Source: an uncultured Mobiluncus sp.
GTDB lineage: Bacteria; Actinomycetota; Actinomycetes; Actinomycetales; Actinomycetaceae
Assembly: GCF_947087965.1 (NCBI RefSeq)
Contig: NZ_CAMUES010000001.1
Coordinates: 124,001 to 188,000 of the forward strand
Length of the DNA stretch: 64,000 bases
Reading direction: 5' to 3'
Shown here piece after piece: positions 36,019-44,916 of the stretch. The notes under the pieces were generated by a model. The model was not told the origin of the DNA. It did not search any database and saw only the letters and a list, made by a program, of their open reading frames with translations. The position numbers and the translations under genes are program-made. Position 1 is the first letter of the stretch; every line of letters starts with the position of its first letter.

Positions 36019-37005
36019 ATGCGTGCTAACGTGACTATCAAAGATGTAGCCGAGGAATCTGGAGTTTCGGTGGCTACCGTGTCGCGCGTTCTCTCGGGAA
36101 AATCGGCTTCTGAAAAGGCAAAACTGCAGGTGTATACGGCGATTAAAAAGCTGCACTACACCCCTAATGGCCTAGCCCGTTCTTTGCGTTCAAAACAGAA
36201 TCGGGTTGTGGCAGTACTTGTTTCAGACGTGCGCAACCCCTATTTCGGTCTCCTTGCCCACGGACTGCAAACTAGCCTGGCAGAATCCGGGTATGCCATG
36301 ATTATCGGCAACGCCTCAGAGAACTTTGAGCAACAGGAGCAATTTCTTCATCAAGCTTTGGAACATCGAGTGGATGGGATGATTCTGGTTATTCAGAGCC
36401 GACATTCCTCAGCTCTGAAACAGGTGGAACGAGCGGGAGTTCCTGTTGTGTTTGTTGACCGCACGATGGATGGTTACGAGGTACCTACAGTAGATTCAGA
36501 TGCCTACCCGGGAATTCGGGAGGCGCTGATTCACCTGCAGGGGCTGGGACACAAACGCATTGGGATGGTGTTGGGTCCAGAACATACTTCAACTACTCAA
36601 CAGCGTCTTCAAGCCTTTCAAGAGGTTGGTGCTGAACTAGGGCTGGAAACCGTGGTTGATCCGAAGCCAACAGGTGAAGAACACTCAGTTGCGTTGATGC
36701 AAAAGCTGCTGGAGGCCAATGTCAGCGCAGCTATCATTGCCTACACTCCGCGCCTGTGGCCGATACTCAGTTACCTCGGGAAACAGGGAATCCATGTACC
36801 ACAGGATTTATCAATTATCGGTTATGACGACCTGCCAATCATGGAGCATCTCAATCCGCCGTTGACCACGATTAATCAGGACATTGAGCAAATGAGTTCT
36901 CTGGCCGTTGAGGAGTTGCAAAAACTAATTTCGGGGGAAGAAGCGCAAAGCCTTCACTTGCCAACCTCTCTCATACTTCGCAAATCCACGGCGCGGGCAA
37001 AGTAA
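36019..37005 (+). CDS. rbsR: LacI-family regulator of the ribose operon
   Basis: 328 residues. The N-terminal helix-turn-helix is TIKDVAEESGVSVATVSRVL, followed by the hinge helix (NGLARSLRSK) and a periplasmic-binding-protein-like effector domain ending in the LPTSLILRKST motif. The position as first gene of rbs genes and the operator pair immediately upstream support RbsR-like control by ribose or a ribose phosphate (inference). Confidence 0.9.
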   Translation: MRANVTIKDVAEESGVSVATVSRVLSGKSASEKAKLQVYTAIKKLHYTPNGLARSLRSKQNRVVAVLVSDVRNPYFGLLAHGLQTSLAESGYAMIIGNASENFEQQEQFLHQALEHRVDGMILVIQSRHSSALKQVERAGVPVVFVDRTMDGYEVPTVDSDAYPGIREALIHLQGLGHKRIGMVLGPEHTSTTQQRLQAFQEVGAELGLETVVDPKPTGEEHSVALMQKLLEANVSAAIIAYTPRLWPILSYLGKQGIHVPQDLSIIGYDDLPIMEHLNPPLTTINQDIEQMSSLAVEELQKLISGEEAQSLHLPTSLILRKSTARAK

Positions 37006-37017
37006 GGAGCAGCGCAG

Positions 37018-38514
37018 ATGACAACGTTGGAGCTAAAGCATATTTACAAGTCTTTTGGGCCGGTAGAGGTGTTAAAAGACATTTCTCTGCGTGTAGAACC
37101 AGGGAAAGTACATGTGTTGTTGGGCGAGAACGGCGCCGGGAAATCCACCCTCATAAAAATCATTGCCGGAATATATGGTGCAGACAAGGGCGAGCTGTCC
37201 CTGGATGGCAAACCTGTGACAATAGCGAATGTTAAGGATGCGGAGGCACACGGAATCTCGGTAATTCACCAGGAACTCAATCTCGTCCCCAAGATGAGCG
37301 TGGCAGAGAACCTTCTGCTGGGCAGACTCCCAACTAAGGCCGGAGTGCTAGATAAACGAGAACTTTATCGCCAAGCGCAAGAAGCTTTGGATTTGGTAGG
37401 CATGAAGCTCAACCTCAAACAGCCCGTGGGTGAATTGGGAATAGCAGGTCAGCAGCTGGTGGAAATCGCCAAGGCTCTCTCAGTGAAGTCCAAAATACTG
37501 ATTCTTGATGAGCCTACAGCTGCCTTGACGACAAAAGAGATAAAGGTCTTGTTCGAACTGATGCGCTCGCTTAAGTCACAAGGTGTGGGGATGATTTTTA
37601 TCTCTCATCACCTTAACGAACTGGCTGAAATCGGAGACACGGTATCGGTGCTGCGGGATGGAACCCTAGTGGCGCAAGTGGATGCGCAAACTCCAGAGCC
37701 CGAGCTAGTGCGTCTCATGGTGGGACGTTCTATAGACGAGCAGTTTCCCGCCCGCAAGGTTAAAACCGGAGAGATAATGCTAGAGGTTAAAAATCTCAGT
37801 TCAGCAGGGAAATTCTCCGATGTCAGTTTCAATGTTCGCGCTGGGGAGGTGCTGGGCATCGCCGGACTGGTTGGTGCAGGAAGAACCGAGGTCTTGAGAG
37901 CCATCGCGGGAGCCGACACATTTGACTCAGGACTAATCCGAATTCAGGGAAAAGAAGTGCCGAATTCCCAGATTGCAAAGAAGATTTCTCTAGGTCTGGG
38001 CATGGTTCCGGAGGACCGAAAGGCTCAGGGCCTAGTTTTGGGTGCTACGGCTTGCGAAAACCTCGGCTTTGCAAAACTCATGCCCAGCGCTCGTTTAGGG
38101 ATAGCGCAACGAGGAATGTTGCGTAAACAAGCTGAGGGAGTGTCCCAGCGGATGCGAGTTCGTATGGAGAACATTGATCAGAAAGTCAAAGAGCTTTCGG
38201 GCGGAAACCAACAAAAATTAGTCTTTGGACGGTGGGTGTTGGCCGAATCGAAGGTGCTACTACTCGACGAGCCGACTCGTGGGGTCGATGTGGGCGCAAA
38301 AGTCGAGATTTATGAACTTATTAATCAAATCGTGTCCGATGGCGGCGCGGTGGTGATGGTTTCAAGCGAATTGCCTGAGGTGCTCGGTATGTCGGATCGG
38401 ATTCTGGTGATGTCGGAAGGCCGAGTTGCCGGGGAGCTCCCAGGTAAAGGAACCACTCAAGACGAAATCATGACACTGGCGGTTTCCAATGTCGCAGAGT
38501 TGTCACAGATCTAG
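37018..38514 (+). CDS. rbsA: Ribose ABC transporter ATP-binding protein
   Basis: 498 residues with two ABC cassettes, as in RbsA/MglA. The first has Walker A GENGAGKST, the signature in the variant form LGIAGQQLVEIAKAL, and Walker B ILILDEPTAAL. The second has a degenerate Walker A region GLVGAGRTEVLRAIAG, signature LSGGNQQKLVFGRW and LLLDEPTRGVDVGAK. Degeneracy of the second P-loop is normal for this family. It is 12 bases after rbsR. Confidence 0.93.
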   Translation: MTTLELKHIYKSFGPVEVLKDISLRVEPGKVHVLLGENGAGKSTLIKIIAGIYGADKGELSLDGKPVTIANVKDAEAHGISVIHQELNLVPKMSVAENLLLGRLPTKAGVLDKRELYRQAQEALDLVGMKLNLKQPVGELGIAGQQLVEIAKALSVKSKILILDEPTAALTTKEIKVLFELMRSLKSQGVGMIFISHHLNELAEIGDTVSVLRDGTLVAQVDAQTPEPELVRLMVGRSIDEQFPARKVKTGEIMLEVKNLSSAGKFSDVSFNVRAGEVLGIAGLVGAGRTEVLRAIAGADTFDSGLIRIQGKEVPNSQIAKKISLGLGMVPEDRKAQGLVLGATACENLGFAKLMPSARLGIAQRGMLRKQAEGVSQRMRVRMENIDQKVKELSGGNQQKLVFGRWVLAESKVLLLDEPTRGVDVGAKVEIYELINQIVSDGGAVVMVSSELPEVLGMSDRILVMSEGRVAGELPGKGTTQDEIMTLAVSNVAELSQI

Positions 38515-38528
38515 AAAAGAAGGTCAAT

Positions 38529-39521
38529 ATGCAAACAGTAACGAAACCAAGTACTAAACGTGAAGTGAAACCGTCTAACGGACTGGTTAAGGTCAAAACC
38601 TTCCTCGCCAACAATGGAGCCCTAGTCGGTTTGGTAATCCTGGCCATCGTTTTGAGTCTGGCGTCACCGGTGTTCCTCTCGGTCAATAACATTACCCAAA
38701 TCGGTGTGCAGACAGCGGTCACTGCCATTCTTGCGTTCGGAATGACTTTCGTAATCGTGGCAGCTGGTATCGACTTGTCGGTTGGTTCCATGTTGGCCCT
38801 GTCTGCCATGGTGGGTGCTTACGCTTTCACTGTTATGGGTGTCCCCAGCTGGCTGGCTTTGTTAGTCGGATTGTTAGCTGGAATCATGTGCGGGGCAGTA
38901 AACGGGATTAGCAATGCATATTTTCGTTTGCCGTCTTTCATTGCTACTCTAGCGATGCTGTCCATAGCGCGTGGACTCACCCTGGTTATTTCCCAAGGTA
39001 AACCGATTCCTACCCCACCCGCAGTGAATTTGCTAGGTGGGAGTCTAGGCCCGATTCCCGTCCCGATTATTGTGTTTGCTCTCTCGGGAATCGTGGCAGC
39101 ATTAATCCTCAACCGTACCGCTATGGGACGTGCGATGTATGCCGTCGGCGGCAATATCGAGGCCGCTCGGCTTTCGGGCATTCCCGTGAAAAAAGTGCAA
39201 GTGACCGTGTTTGCGTTGTGCGGACTCTATGCAGGTGTAGCAGGAATGGTTATGGCTGGTCGGCTTAATTCCGCTGGAGCTCAAGCCGGTGTGGGATACG
39301 AGCTCGACGCGATTGCCGCGGTTGTGATTGGAGGCGCATCCCTGGCCGGCGGTTCAGGTAAGGTTTCCGGAACTCTGGTCGGGGCTCTCTTACTGGCGGT
39401 AATTCGCAACGGGCTCAACATTATGAATGTTCCTTCCTTCTGGCAACAGGTGGTTATAGGACTGGTCATCGCCATAGCAGTGGGGATTGATGCCTTGAAG
39501 AACAAAGAATCTGCACACTAA
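38529..39521 (+). CDS. rbsC: Ribose ABC transporter permease
   Basis: 330 residues with a BPD_transp_2 fold and about nine hydrophobic segments. GMTFVIVAAGIDLSVGSMLAL, NAYFRLPSFIATLAMLSIARGL and the GGNIEAARLSGIPV coupling loop are typical of RbsC. It is 14 bases after rbsA. Confidence 0.93.
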   Translation: MQTVTKPSTKREVKPSNGLVKVKTFLANNGALVGLVILAIVLSLASPVFLSVNNITQIGVQTAVTAILAFGMTFVIVAAGIDLSVGSMLALSAMVGAYAFTVMGVPSWLALLVGLLAGIMCGAVNGISNAYFRLPSFIATLAMLSIARGLTLVISQGKPIPTPPAVNLLGGSLGPIPVPIIVFALSGIVAALILNRTAMGRAMYAVGGNIEAARLSGIPVKKVQVTVFALCGLYAGVAGMVMAGRLNSAGAQAGVGYELDAIAAVVIGGASLAGGSGKVSGTLVGALLLAVIRNGLNIMNVPSFWQQVVIGLVIAIAVGIDALKNKESAH

Positions 39522-39645
39522 ACCACAAGAGTAGGGCTTGCCCTGGTAAGAGGGAGCCTCCCTTGCGCATTCGGATATTGCAATAAATAAACAACATGTT
39601 TCGAGGAAAACCCCGGAACAAGACAACCAGAAAGGTAAACATATT

Positions 39646-40617
39646 ATGAAAAAATTTCACAAGTTATTTGCATCCGGAGCCGTCCTGGCTCTAGGAATCT
39701 TAGGCTTGAGTGCTTGCGGTGGCACCGATTCTGCCAATAACGGAGCCTCCTCAGGGGAGAACGGCAGTACCTCAGGTGGGAAAAACCTGGTATTGCTAGT
39801 TTCTACTCTGAGCAACCCCTTCTTTGTCGACCTGAGCGATGGTGCCAAGGCCGAAGCGGAAGCTAAGGGCTACACGTTGGAGATTTCTGATGCTCAGGAT
39901 GACTCGGCCACCCAGGCTAACCAGGCTCAAAACGCCATCAGCAAGGGTGTGAGTGCGGTAATTATTAACCCTGTGGATTCCGATGCGGCGGGACCCTCTG
40001 TTGAAGCGTTGAATGGCGCGAAAATTCCTGTTATTGCAGTTGATCGCGGTGTCACTACCGGCAAACTGGATTCTTTTGTGTCTTCGGATAACGTACTCGG
40101 CGGCAAACTTGCTGCGGAGCAGATTGCCAAGGCCATTGGCGAGAAAGGAGACGTCATTGTGCTTCAGGGGGTGTCGGGTGCCTCCGCGACTCGTGACCGT
40201 GGTCAGGGCTTCGAGGAAGGCATCAAAGCCTTCCCGAATATCAAGGTAGTTGCTTCCCAGACCGCTAACTTTGACCGCGCCGAGGGATTGGACGTGGCAT
40301 CAAACCTGCTGCAGGCTAATCCAAATGTGAAGGCTATCTTTGCACACAACGATGAGATGGCATTGGGAGCTTTGAAAGCCTTAGCGGAAAAGGCTGGTAA
40401 AGATGTATTCGTCTTTGGCTTTGATGGTACGAATGATGGCTTGCAGGCTGTGCAGGATGGAACCATGCTAGGAACGATTGCTCAGCAACCTAAAGAACTG
40501 GGTAAAATCGCCGTGGATCAAGCCATTAAGTTCTTGGAAAGCGGGAAGGCCGATGCCAACGTTCCGGTGGAGGTAAAGACTGTCACCAAAGAAAATGTTG
40601 CGGAGTACACCAAGTGA
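39646..40617 (+). CDS. rbsB: Ribose-binding lipoprotein
   Basis: 323 residues, lipobox LGLSAC (Cys about 24), Ser/Gly/Asn linker, then a type I sugar-binding fold: VSTLSNPFFVDLSDGAKAEA, SDAQDDSATQANQ, INPVDSDAAGP, AHNDEMALGALKAL and VFGFDGTNDG. Captures ribose outside the membrane for RbsAC. The 124-base gap before it carries a small G+C-rich hairpin. The stop overlaps rbsK (GTGA). Confidence 0.93.
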   Translation: MKKFHKLFASGAVLALGILGLSACGGTDSANNGASSGENGSTSGGKNLVLLVSTLSNPFFVDLSDGAKAEAEAKGYTLEISDAQDDSATQANQAQNAISKGVSAVIINPVDSDAAGPSVEALNGAKIPVIAVDRGVTTGKLDSFVSSDNVLGGKLAAEQIAKAIGEKGDVIVLQGVSGASATRDRGQGFEEGIKAFPNIKVVASQTANFDRAEGLDVASNLLQANPNVKAIFAHNDEMALGALKALAEKAGKDVFVFGFDGTNDGLQAVQDGTMLGTIAQQPKELGKIAVDQAIKFLESGKADANVPVEVKTVTKENVAEYTK

Positions 40618-41537
40618 CAATAGCTGTTTTCGGGTCTCTGAACGCTGACCTGAATCTGACAGTGGCTCGCCACCCCCAGCCGGGAGAGACCCTTTTGGGT
40701 GGGGGTGGCAGAGTCAGTGCCGGAGGTAAGGGAGCGAACCAAGCTCTTGCTGCCGCTCTGACTGGGCACCACGTGATGATGATTGGACAGGTTGGAAAGG
40801 ATGCCAATGCGCAGGTGGTGGTGGAGTTTCTGCAAAAAGCTGGTGTGGACTTGAGCTTTGTGCGTCAAGTAGACACTCCCACCGGTCTGGCGGTTGTAAC
40901 CGTTGAACAGGAAGGCGAAAACTTCATTATCGTAGTCCCCGGGGCAAACGGAACTATGAATAGTGGTGAAATCGAGTGGATTAACCCGGCATTGCACCAG
41001 GCTGACGTTCTGGTGATGCAGGCAGAAATACCGCAAGACTGCATTCTGGAGGCCGCAAAACGATTTGTGGAATCCGGAAAGCGGGTGGTTTTGAATCTTG
41101 CCCCGGCAATAGCTGTGAATCCATGGCTACTTTTACATAGTAATCCGTTGGTAGTAAATGAGTCCGAGTCACGTCTAGCGGCAAGCTGCTTAGGATTGAA
41201 TCTCAACAATGCTGAGGACATTGATGTCGCGAAAGCATTGCTGGAAGCAGGAGTGCCCTCGGTGGTTCTGACTCTCGGTTCGCAAGGATCACTGTTGGGG
41301 GAACATACTTCGGAAGGTAATATTAGCGTTTCTCATCTAGATGCCATCCCTGTTAAAGCTGTGGACACTGTAGGGGCGGGTGACGCGTTCACCGGAGTGC
41401 TAGCGGCAAAATTAGCTGAGGGCCAATCCCTCCAAGACAGCGCATTGGCTGCGACGCGATTTGCTTCCGAAACAGTGAAATACCCTGGCGCGCAATCCTC
41501 TTATTGGCAGACAGCCAAAACCTTGAAAGGAATCTGA
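40614..41537 (+). CDS. rbsK: Ribokinase
   Basis: 307-residue PfkB-family kinase that converts ribose to ribose 5-phosphate. Visible are VFGSLNADLNLTVARHPQPGETLLGG, GGKGANQALAAAL, NLAPA and the catalytic DTVGAGDAFTGVLAAKL with its anion hole and base Asp. GTG start overlaps the rbsB stop; the stop overlaps rbsD (TGATG). Confidence 0.94.
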   Translation: MTIAVFGSLNADLNLTVARHPQPGETLLGGGGRVSAGGKGANQALAAALTGHHVMMIGQVGKDANAQVVVEFLQKAGVDLSFVRQVDTPTGLAVVTVEQEGENFIIVVPGANGTMNSGEIEWINPALHQADVLVMQAEIPQDCILEAAKRFVESGKRVVLNLAPAIAVNPWLLLHSNPLVVNESESRLAASCLGLNLNNAEDIDVAKALLEAGVPSVVLTLGSQGSLLGEHTSEGNISVSHLDAIPVKAVDTVGAGDAFTGVLAAKLAEGQSLQDSALAATRFASETVKYPGAQSSYWQTAKTLKGI

Positions 41538-41926
41538 TGAAGAAACAAGGCATTTTGAATCGCGCTCTTCTCACTCAAATCGCATGTTTGGGACACACAG
41601 ACACCCTCGTGTTGGCGGACTGTGGTCTACCGGTTCCTCGGCATATTCCTGTGGTGGATTTGAGCGTGGTGTTCGGCTTACCTCGGTTTCAACCGGTACT
41701 CCAGGCTCTGTTGTCAGAGCTTGAAATAGAGGCTTGCTGTTACGCTTCTGAGGCTATAGGCACCGAGGTGGAATCTTGGTTTGCCGAGATTCCAGGGTCT
41801 CATGACACGATTCCACACGAAGATCTCAAACGACGGGTAGCGCAGGCAGCTTTTGTAGTCAGAACCGGGGAAGATACTCCGTGGGCGAATGTGATTTTGC
41901 GATGCGGTGTGCCTTTCGGAAAATGA
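41537..41926 (+). CDS. rbsD: D-ribose pyranase
   Basis: 129 residues. RbsD interconverts pyranose and furanose forms so that ribokinase receives furanose. MKKQGILNRALLTQIACLGHTDTLVLADCGLPVP is the family N-terminal pattern (catalytic His in LGHTD), then VVDLSVVFGLPRFQPVL and FVVRTGEDTPWANVILRCGV. The start at 41537 has AAAGGA upstream and a one-base overlap with rbsK. Confidence 0.93.
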   Translation: MKKQGILNRALLTQIACLGHTDTLVLADCGLPVPRHIPVVDLSVVFGLPRFQPVLQALLSELEIEACCYASEAIGTEVESWFAEIPGSHDTIPHEDLKRRVAQAAFVVRTGEDTPWANVILRCGVPFGK

Positions 41927-41939
41927 GCACTAAATAGAT

Positions 41940-41975
41940 GTTTGCCCGGGCTTACGGCCTGGGTAAACGTTTATT
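41940..41975 (+). terminator. Terminator of the ribose operon
   Basis: GTTTGCCCGGG pairs with CCTGGGTAAAC (11 bp, two G-T pairs) around a 7-base loop, followed by GTTTATTTT. The distal arm and tail form GGTAAACGTTTATT, 11 of 14 bases like the rbs operator. Confidence 0.75.
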
Positions 41976-41992
41976 TTACGGTTCGTCTCTCT

Positions 41993-42002
41993 CCCCCCCC
42001 CC
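41993..42002 (+). repeat. Run of ten C
   Basis: Homopolymeric C10 in the non-coding region after the rbs terminator and preceded by a CT-rich stretch. Such tracts slip easily, but there is no gene start at a distance where slippage would obviously matter. Confidence 0.8.
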
Positions 42003-42080
42003 GTGAAAAAATCAATGTCTGATTAACACAGATGAGACTTCGCAGGAGAGCCAGAAAGAAAATGACTTTGGGCGCTATAT

Positions 42081-42120
42081 AAAAACCATGATGGGCCTCA
42101 CCCGCAGGTAAGGCCCATCA
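42081..42120 (-). terminator. Terminator for the minus-strand membrane protein gene
   Basis: A perfect 10-bp stem TGATGGGCCT (42089-42098) / AGGCCCATCA (42111-42120). Read on the minus strand it is followed by TGGTTTTTATAT, a proper T-run, 29 bases after the stop of the minus-strand gene. Confidence 0.8.
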
Positions 42121-42148
42121 AGAGACTTGTGATGGAATCGAGACCGGT

Positions 42149-42595
42149 TTAGATAGCACTCAGAACGGGCAAAAGTCCCGCGCTCGTATCGCTAGCCATT
42201 CCCAGAATCGCCAGTCCTCCCACAACCGTCATGATGATACTGATACCGATAACAACTAGATAAATAATCGTAAATACCATAGCGACTGTGGTCCAAGTCT
42301 TTAGTTTAGATGTGGGTTCCATGTTCTGAGCTACCATCTCATTTTTCGCCTTGCTACCCATATACCAGGCGATTGGTGAGCAAATCGAAAAGAATATGCC
42401 GACAATAGCCAGTACCATTACGGTCTGTTCCTGGGGATGCTCATATGGGCGGGCGAACTGTCCGGGCATGGGTTGTCCCATCGGTTGCCCGGGCATGGGC
42501 TGGCCAGGCATGGGCTGGCCGGGCATGGGCTGGCCGGGTTGCGAACCGGGGACTTGACCGGGATTGTTTTGCGGGGGTTGATAAGGGTTGGACAT
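42149..42595 (-). CDS. Small DUF4190-like membrane protein with GQPMP repeats
   Basis: 148 residues. The N-terminal half is low-complexity, with Pro/Gln/Gly and a tandem GQPMP repeat (about residues 21-42). The C-terminal half has two transmembrane helices (VMVLAIVGIFFSICSPIAWYMG and a longer one at about 104-130) with a GSKAKNEM loop between them, the pattern of DUF4190 proteins common in actinobacteria. The ATG at 42595 has AGGAGG upstream. Function unknown; it ends with its own terminator. Confidence 0.8.
   Translation of the reverse strand: MSNPYQPPQNNPGQVPGSQPGQPMPGQPMPGQPMPGQPMGQPMPGQFARPYEHPQEQTVMVLAIVGIFFSICSPIAWYMGSKAKNEMVAQNMEPTSKLKTWTTVAMVFTIIYLVVIGISIIMTVVGGLAILGMASDTSAGLLPVLSAI
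42491..42535 (-). repeat. 15-bp tandem repeat coding for GQPMP units
   Basis: Three adjacent near-identical copies of GGGCATGGGCTGGCC (plus strand), with a degenerate fourth at 42464-42478. They lie inside the minus-strand gene; multiples of 15 keep the frame, so copy number can vary without inactivating it. Confidence 0.85.
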
Positions 42596-42897
42596 AATTC
42601 CTCCTAAAGAATAAACAGCAACACCTGGGTCAAATTTATCAGGAATGCTCCGCAGGGCGCTACTGTTTAGGGGATGGCTTTTTAAGCTTTTGGGTCTGGC
42701 TGCAGTGGGGATACTGAACGGGAGAATTTATTCTGTTAGCGTCTTCGTATGAACCAGCTGCAGAAAGCAAATGGGGGAGTTCAATTTGATAGTGTGGTGT
42801 TGTTTTGTGAATTATCGCGTAGTACCCCCACTCGCGCCAGATTAGAGTGAGCTGTACATGGGATTTCTATGGTACATATTCCATTCGGAGGAAACAG

Positions 42898-44040
42898 ATG
42901 GATACCGACTCTGAAAAAGTAGAAATAGATATAACCGATGGAGGAGTAGTTGCGACTTTTGGCGACAAAACTGTATTTTTGTTACCCCCGACAGATACTG
43001 CTGTTGTTCGTAATATTCAGCATGTAAAAGACTATTTAGTTGTGGTTCGTTGGGAGAGACTTGCAACCGTTTTGTACACCTTCTCTACGGCAGATTGGTC
43101 TAGGGCTCCAAGTATCACTCGCTTCATGCCGGCTCGTCCACTGGTAGTGGTGATAGCTACCGACGGATGCAGCATGACTATTGAAGATCCCGTAACAGAA
43201 CCTGAAAACTTTGATATCGACTTTGAGCATATGCCCGATGAGATAACCATACCCAGCCCTTTGCGTATTGTCGAAATCCCCACGCCATCCGGCGGACTAT
43301 ATATTCAGATTGCCACTCCGAGGGATTTGAACCCCAGCAGTACTGAACGATTTGGACAAATACTCGTGACGGCGTATGCGGGATTTGGAATTTGTTTACC
43401 GATGGGTTTCAACCAGCATGTGCGTTCGTGGCTGGATGCATCCGGTTCATGGGTTCAAGTATTTGCCCGCGGGGGTGGAGAACTCGGGCGCAAGTGGCAT
43501 CTTTCAGGAACTGGACCAGGTTCGCTGGTAGGTGCAGAAGATATCCTCTCCGCAGTCGAATTTTTGCGGTCAAAAGATATTGGGCACAAGGTGCTATGCT
43601 ACGGCTTTTCACATGGGGGAACTCAGCTTTTGCGTGCTTTCTTACTCCGTCCTGAGTATTTCACTCGTCTTGTCTTTTGGTCTCCTGTCGTTGAGACGTG
43701 CGAGCCTCACAATCCATGGCCGGAACCTTGGTATCTGGAGTATGGCAATCCAAAGGACCCTGCGCAAAGAGCAGCCATGAAATCAGCATGTCCAACACAT
43801 ATGCTTCGCCATATGCTTGACGAAACGTTGCACTCGCTAGATAAACGTAGTGTTTTGTTTCTCTCGAGCGCTGATGATGACCGGGTATCCCCAAATCAAA
43901 TTGCTAAGTTCAGTTCAGAGCTTTCACGTGTTGCCGATGTTAAATTTCAGCAGGCTAAATTCGCCGGTCATGCTGGGCTAAATGGCAATGAAGAAGCTGC
44001 CGCTCAGCAGTGCCTGCTCTGGAAGTTCCTGTGTGGTTGA
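42898..44040 (+). CDS. Prolyl-oligopeptidase-like serine hydrolase
   Basis: 380-residue alpha/beta hydrolase of the S9 type. The nucleophile is Ser in CYGFSHGGTQLL (about S238), the acid Asp in SSADDDRV (about 326-328) and the base His in FAGHAGLNG (about H358). FARGGGELGRKWH is the S9 RGGxxxGxxWH motif. The N-terminal part (about 150 residues) is much too short for a full beta-propeller. ATG 42898 is chosen for its CGGAGGAAACAG ribosome binding site; an in-frame GTG at 42847 has none. The 302-base region before it holds only a possible promoter (TTGATA 42786, AATTAT 42810). In the island context it may remove the leader of the peptide at 48460 or cleave the matured metallophore; both are inference. 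Confidence 0.85.
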   Translation: MDTDSEKVEIDITDGGVVATFGDKTVFLLPPTDTAVVRNIQHVKDYLVVVRWERLATVLYTFSTADWSRAPSITRFMPARPLVVVIATDGCSMTIEDPVTEPENFDIDFEHMPDEITIPSPLRIVEIPTPSGGLYIQIATPRDLNPSSTERFGQILVTAYAGFGICLPMGFNQHVRSWLDASGSWVQVFARGGGELGRKWHLSGTGPGSLVGAEDILSAVEFLRSKDIGHKVLCYGFSHGGTQLLRAFLLRPEYFTRLVFWSPVVETCEPHNPWPEPWYLEYGNPKDPAQRAAMKSACPTHMLRHMLDETLHSLDKRSVLFLSSADDDRVSPNQIAKFSSELSRVADVKFQQAKFAGHAGLNGNEEAAAQQCLLWKFLCG

Positions 44041-44053
44041 CTTATAGCCATAA

Positions 44054-44809
44054 CTATATTTTCTGGAAGATATGAATGCACATAGGACTGTCTTCTTTAG
44101 CTGGAGTCGCATCCCAGTCTTGCCATATCTCTACTAGTTGCAGACCGGAATTTTGCCCGAACTGAATCAGTTGCGAGCGTTCATTCCAGCGCAAGGCTGC
44201 AGTGTAAACGTCTGGCGCCTGTTGATCCTTCAGAAAAACGAAGGCTTGGGTGAATATCTTTTTATCAGGATAATAAACCTCGCACGACAACGTAACTTCT
44301 CCCGGAATTATTCGCATAATGTGTACGCGTTGACCGGATAGGGTGTAGCCTGCTGGATTCATGCATTCTATGACCAAGAAACCTCCGGGCTTCAAATGCT
44401 CTGACGCCCTGTAAAAGAATTCCTGCTGCTTCTCGACTGAGAGCATGGTTTGAATCTCTAAAGCAAGGTTAAAAACCAAATCGAAAGTTTTTCCTAGCCT
44501 AACTTCAGCAGGGTCACCCAGATGCGTGACAACGTCACTGCCAGTGGCTTGTTCCTCAAGTTTGGTGAGCATTGCTTCGTGTCGCTCTATGACCTCCACG
44601 CTCGAACATTTTCCTACTAGTGGCAAGACGTGGCGTCCGGTGCCGACTGCTGTTCCTAGAATGTCTCCTCCGCCGGACAACCTCAACAGTTGCGCGATCG
44701 CAGAATTTGTTTCAGGTCGATACCCAAACTTTTCATGCCATCTATCAGCCCAATGCTGACTGTTGGCGTATTCATTCAGCTCATTGAAATCGACTCGGTA
44801 ATCTAGCAT
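44054..44809 (-). CDS. Class I SAM-dependent methyltransferase
   Basis: 251 residues. The Rossmann-like SAM site is degenerate but readable (GGDILGTAVGTGRHVLPLV, then VEVIERHEAML with the acidic residue after strand 2, THLGDPAEVR, and FDLVFNLALEIQTML). The post-core motif is LKPGGFLVIECMNPAGY. ATG 44809 is chosen because GGAGAG lies about 7 bases upstream; an in-frame ATG at 44815 is the alternative. It is transcribed divergently from the ABC exporter genes across the iron box at 44849 and convergently with the hydrolase (13-base gap), so methylation of the island's product is a sensible guess. Acceptor unknown. Confidence 0.85.
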   Translation of the reverse strand: MLDYRVDFNELNEYANSQHWADRWHEKFGYRPETNSAIAQLLRLSGGGDILGTAVGTGRHVLPLVGKCSSVEVIERHEAMLTKLEEQATGSDVVTHLGDPAEVRLGKTFDLVFNLALEIQTMLSVEKQQEFFYRASEHLKPGGFLVIECMNPAGYTLSGQRVHIMRIIPGEVTLSCEVYYPDKKIFTQAFVFLKDQQAPDVYTAALRWNERSQLIQFGQNSGLQLVEIWQDWDATPAKEDSPMCIHIFQKI

Positions 44810-44848
44810 TTTCATCTCTCCCAAGATTCGTCCCCGAACACTTTCTAG

Positions 44849-44867
44849 TTATGTTAGGCTAACCTAA
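44849..44867. promoter_or_regulatory. DtxR/IdeR iron box in divergent promoter
   Basis: TTATGTTAGGCTAACCTAA matches 18 of 19 bases of the DtxR/IdeR consensus TTAGGTTAGGCTAACCTAA (consensus from memory). It sits 40 bases from the methyltransferase start and 50 bases from the exporter start, where it could repress both when iron is plentiful. Confidence 0.85.
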
Positions 44868-44916
44868 GTAATGTCGTTAAGCCAAGTGCTTGCGACAACA
44901 GAGATGAGGGAGATGT

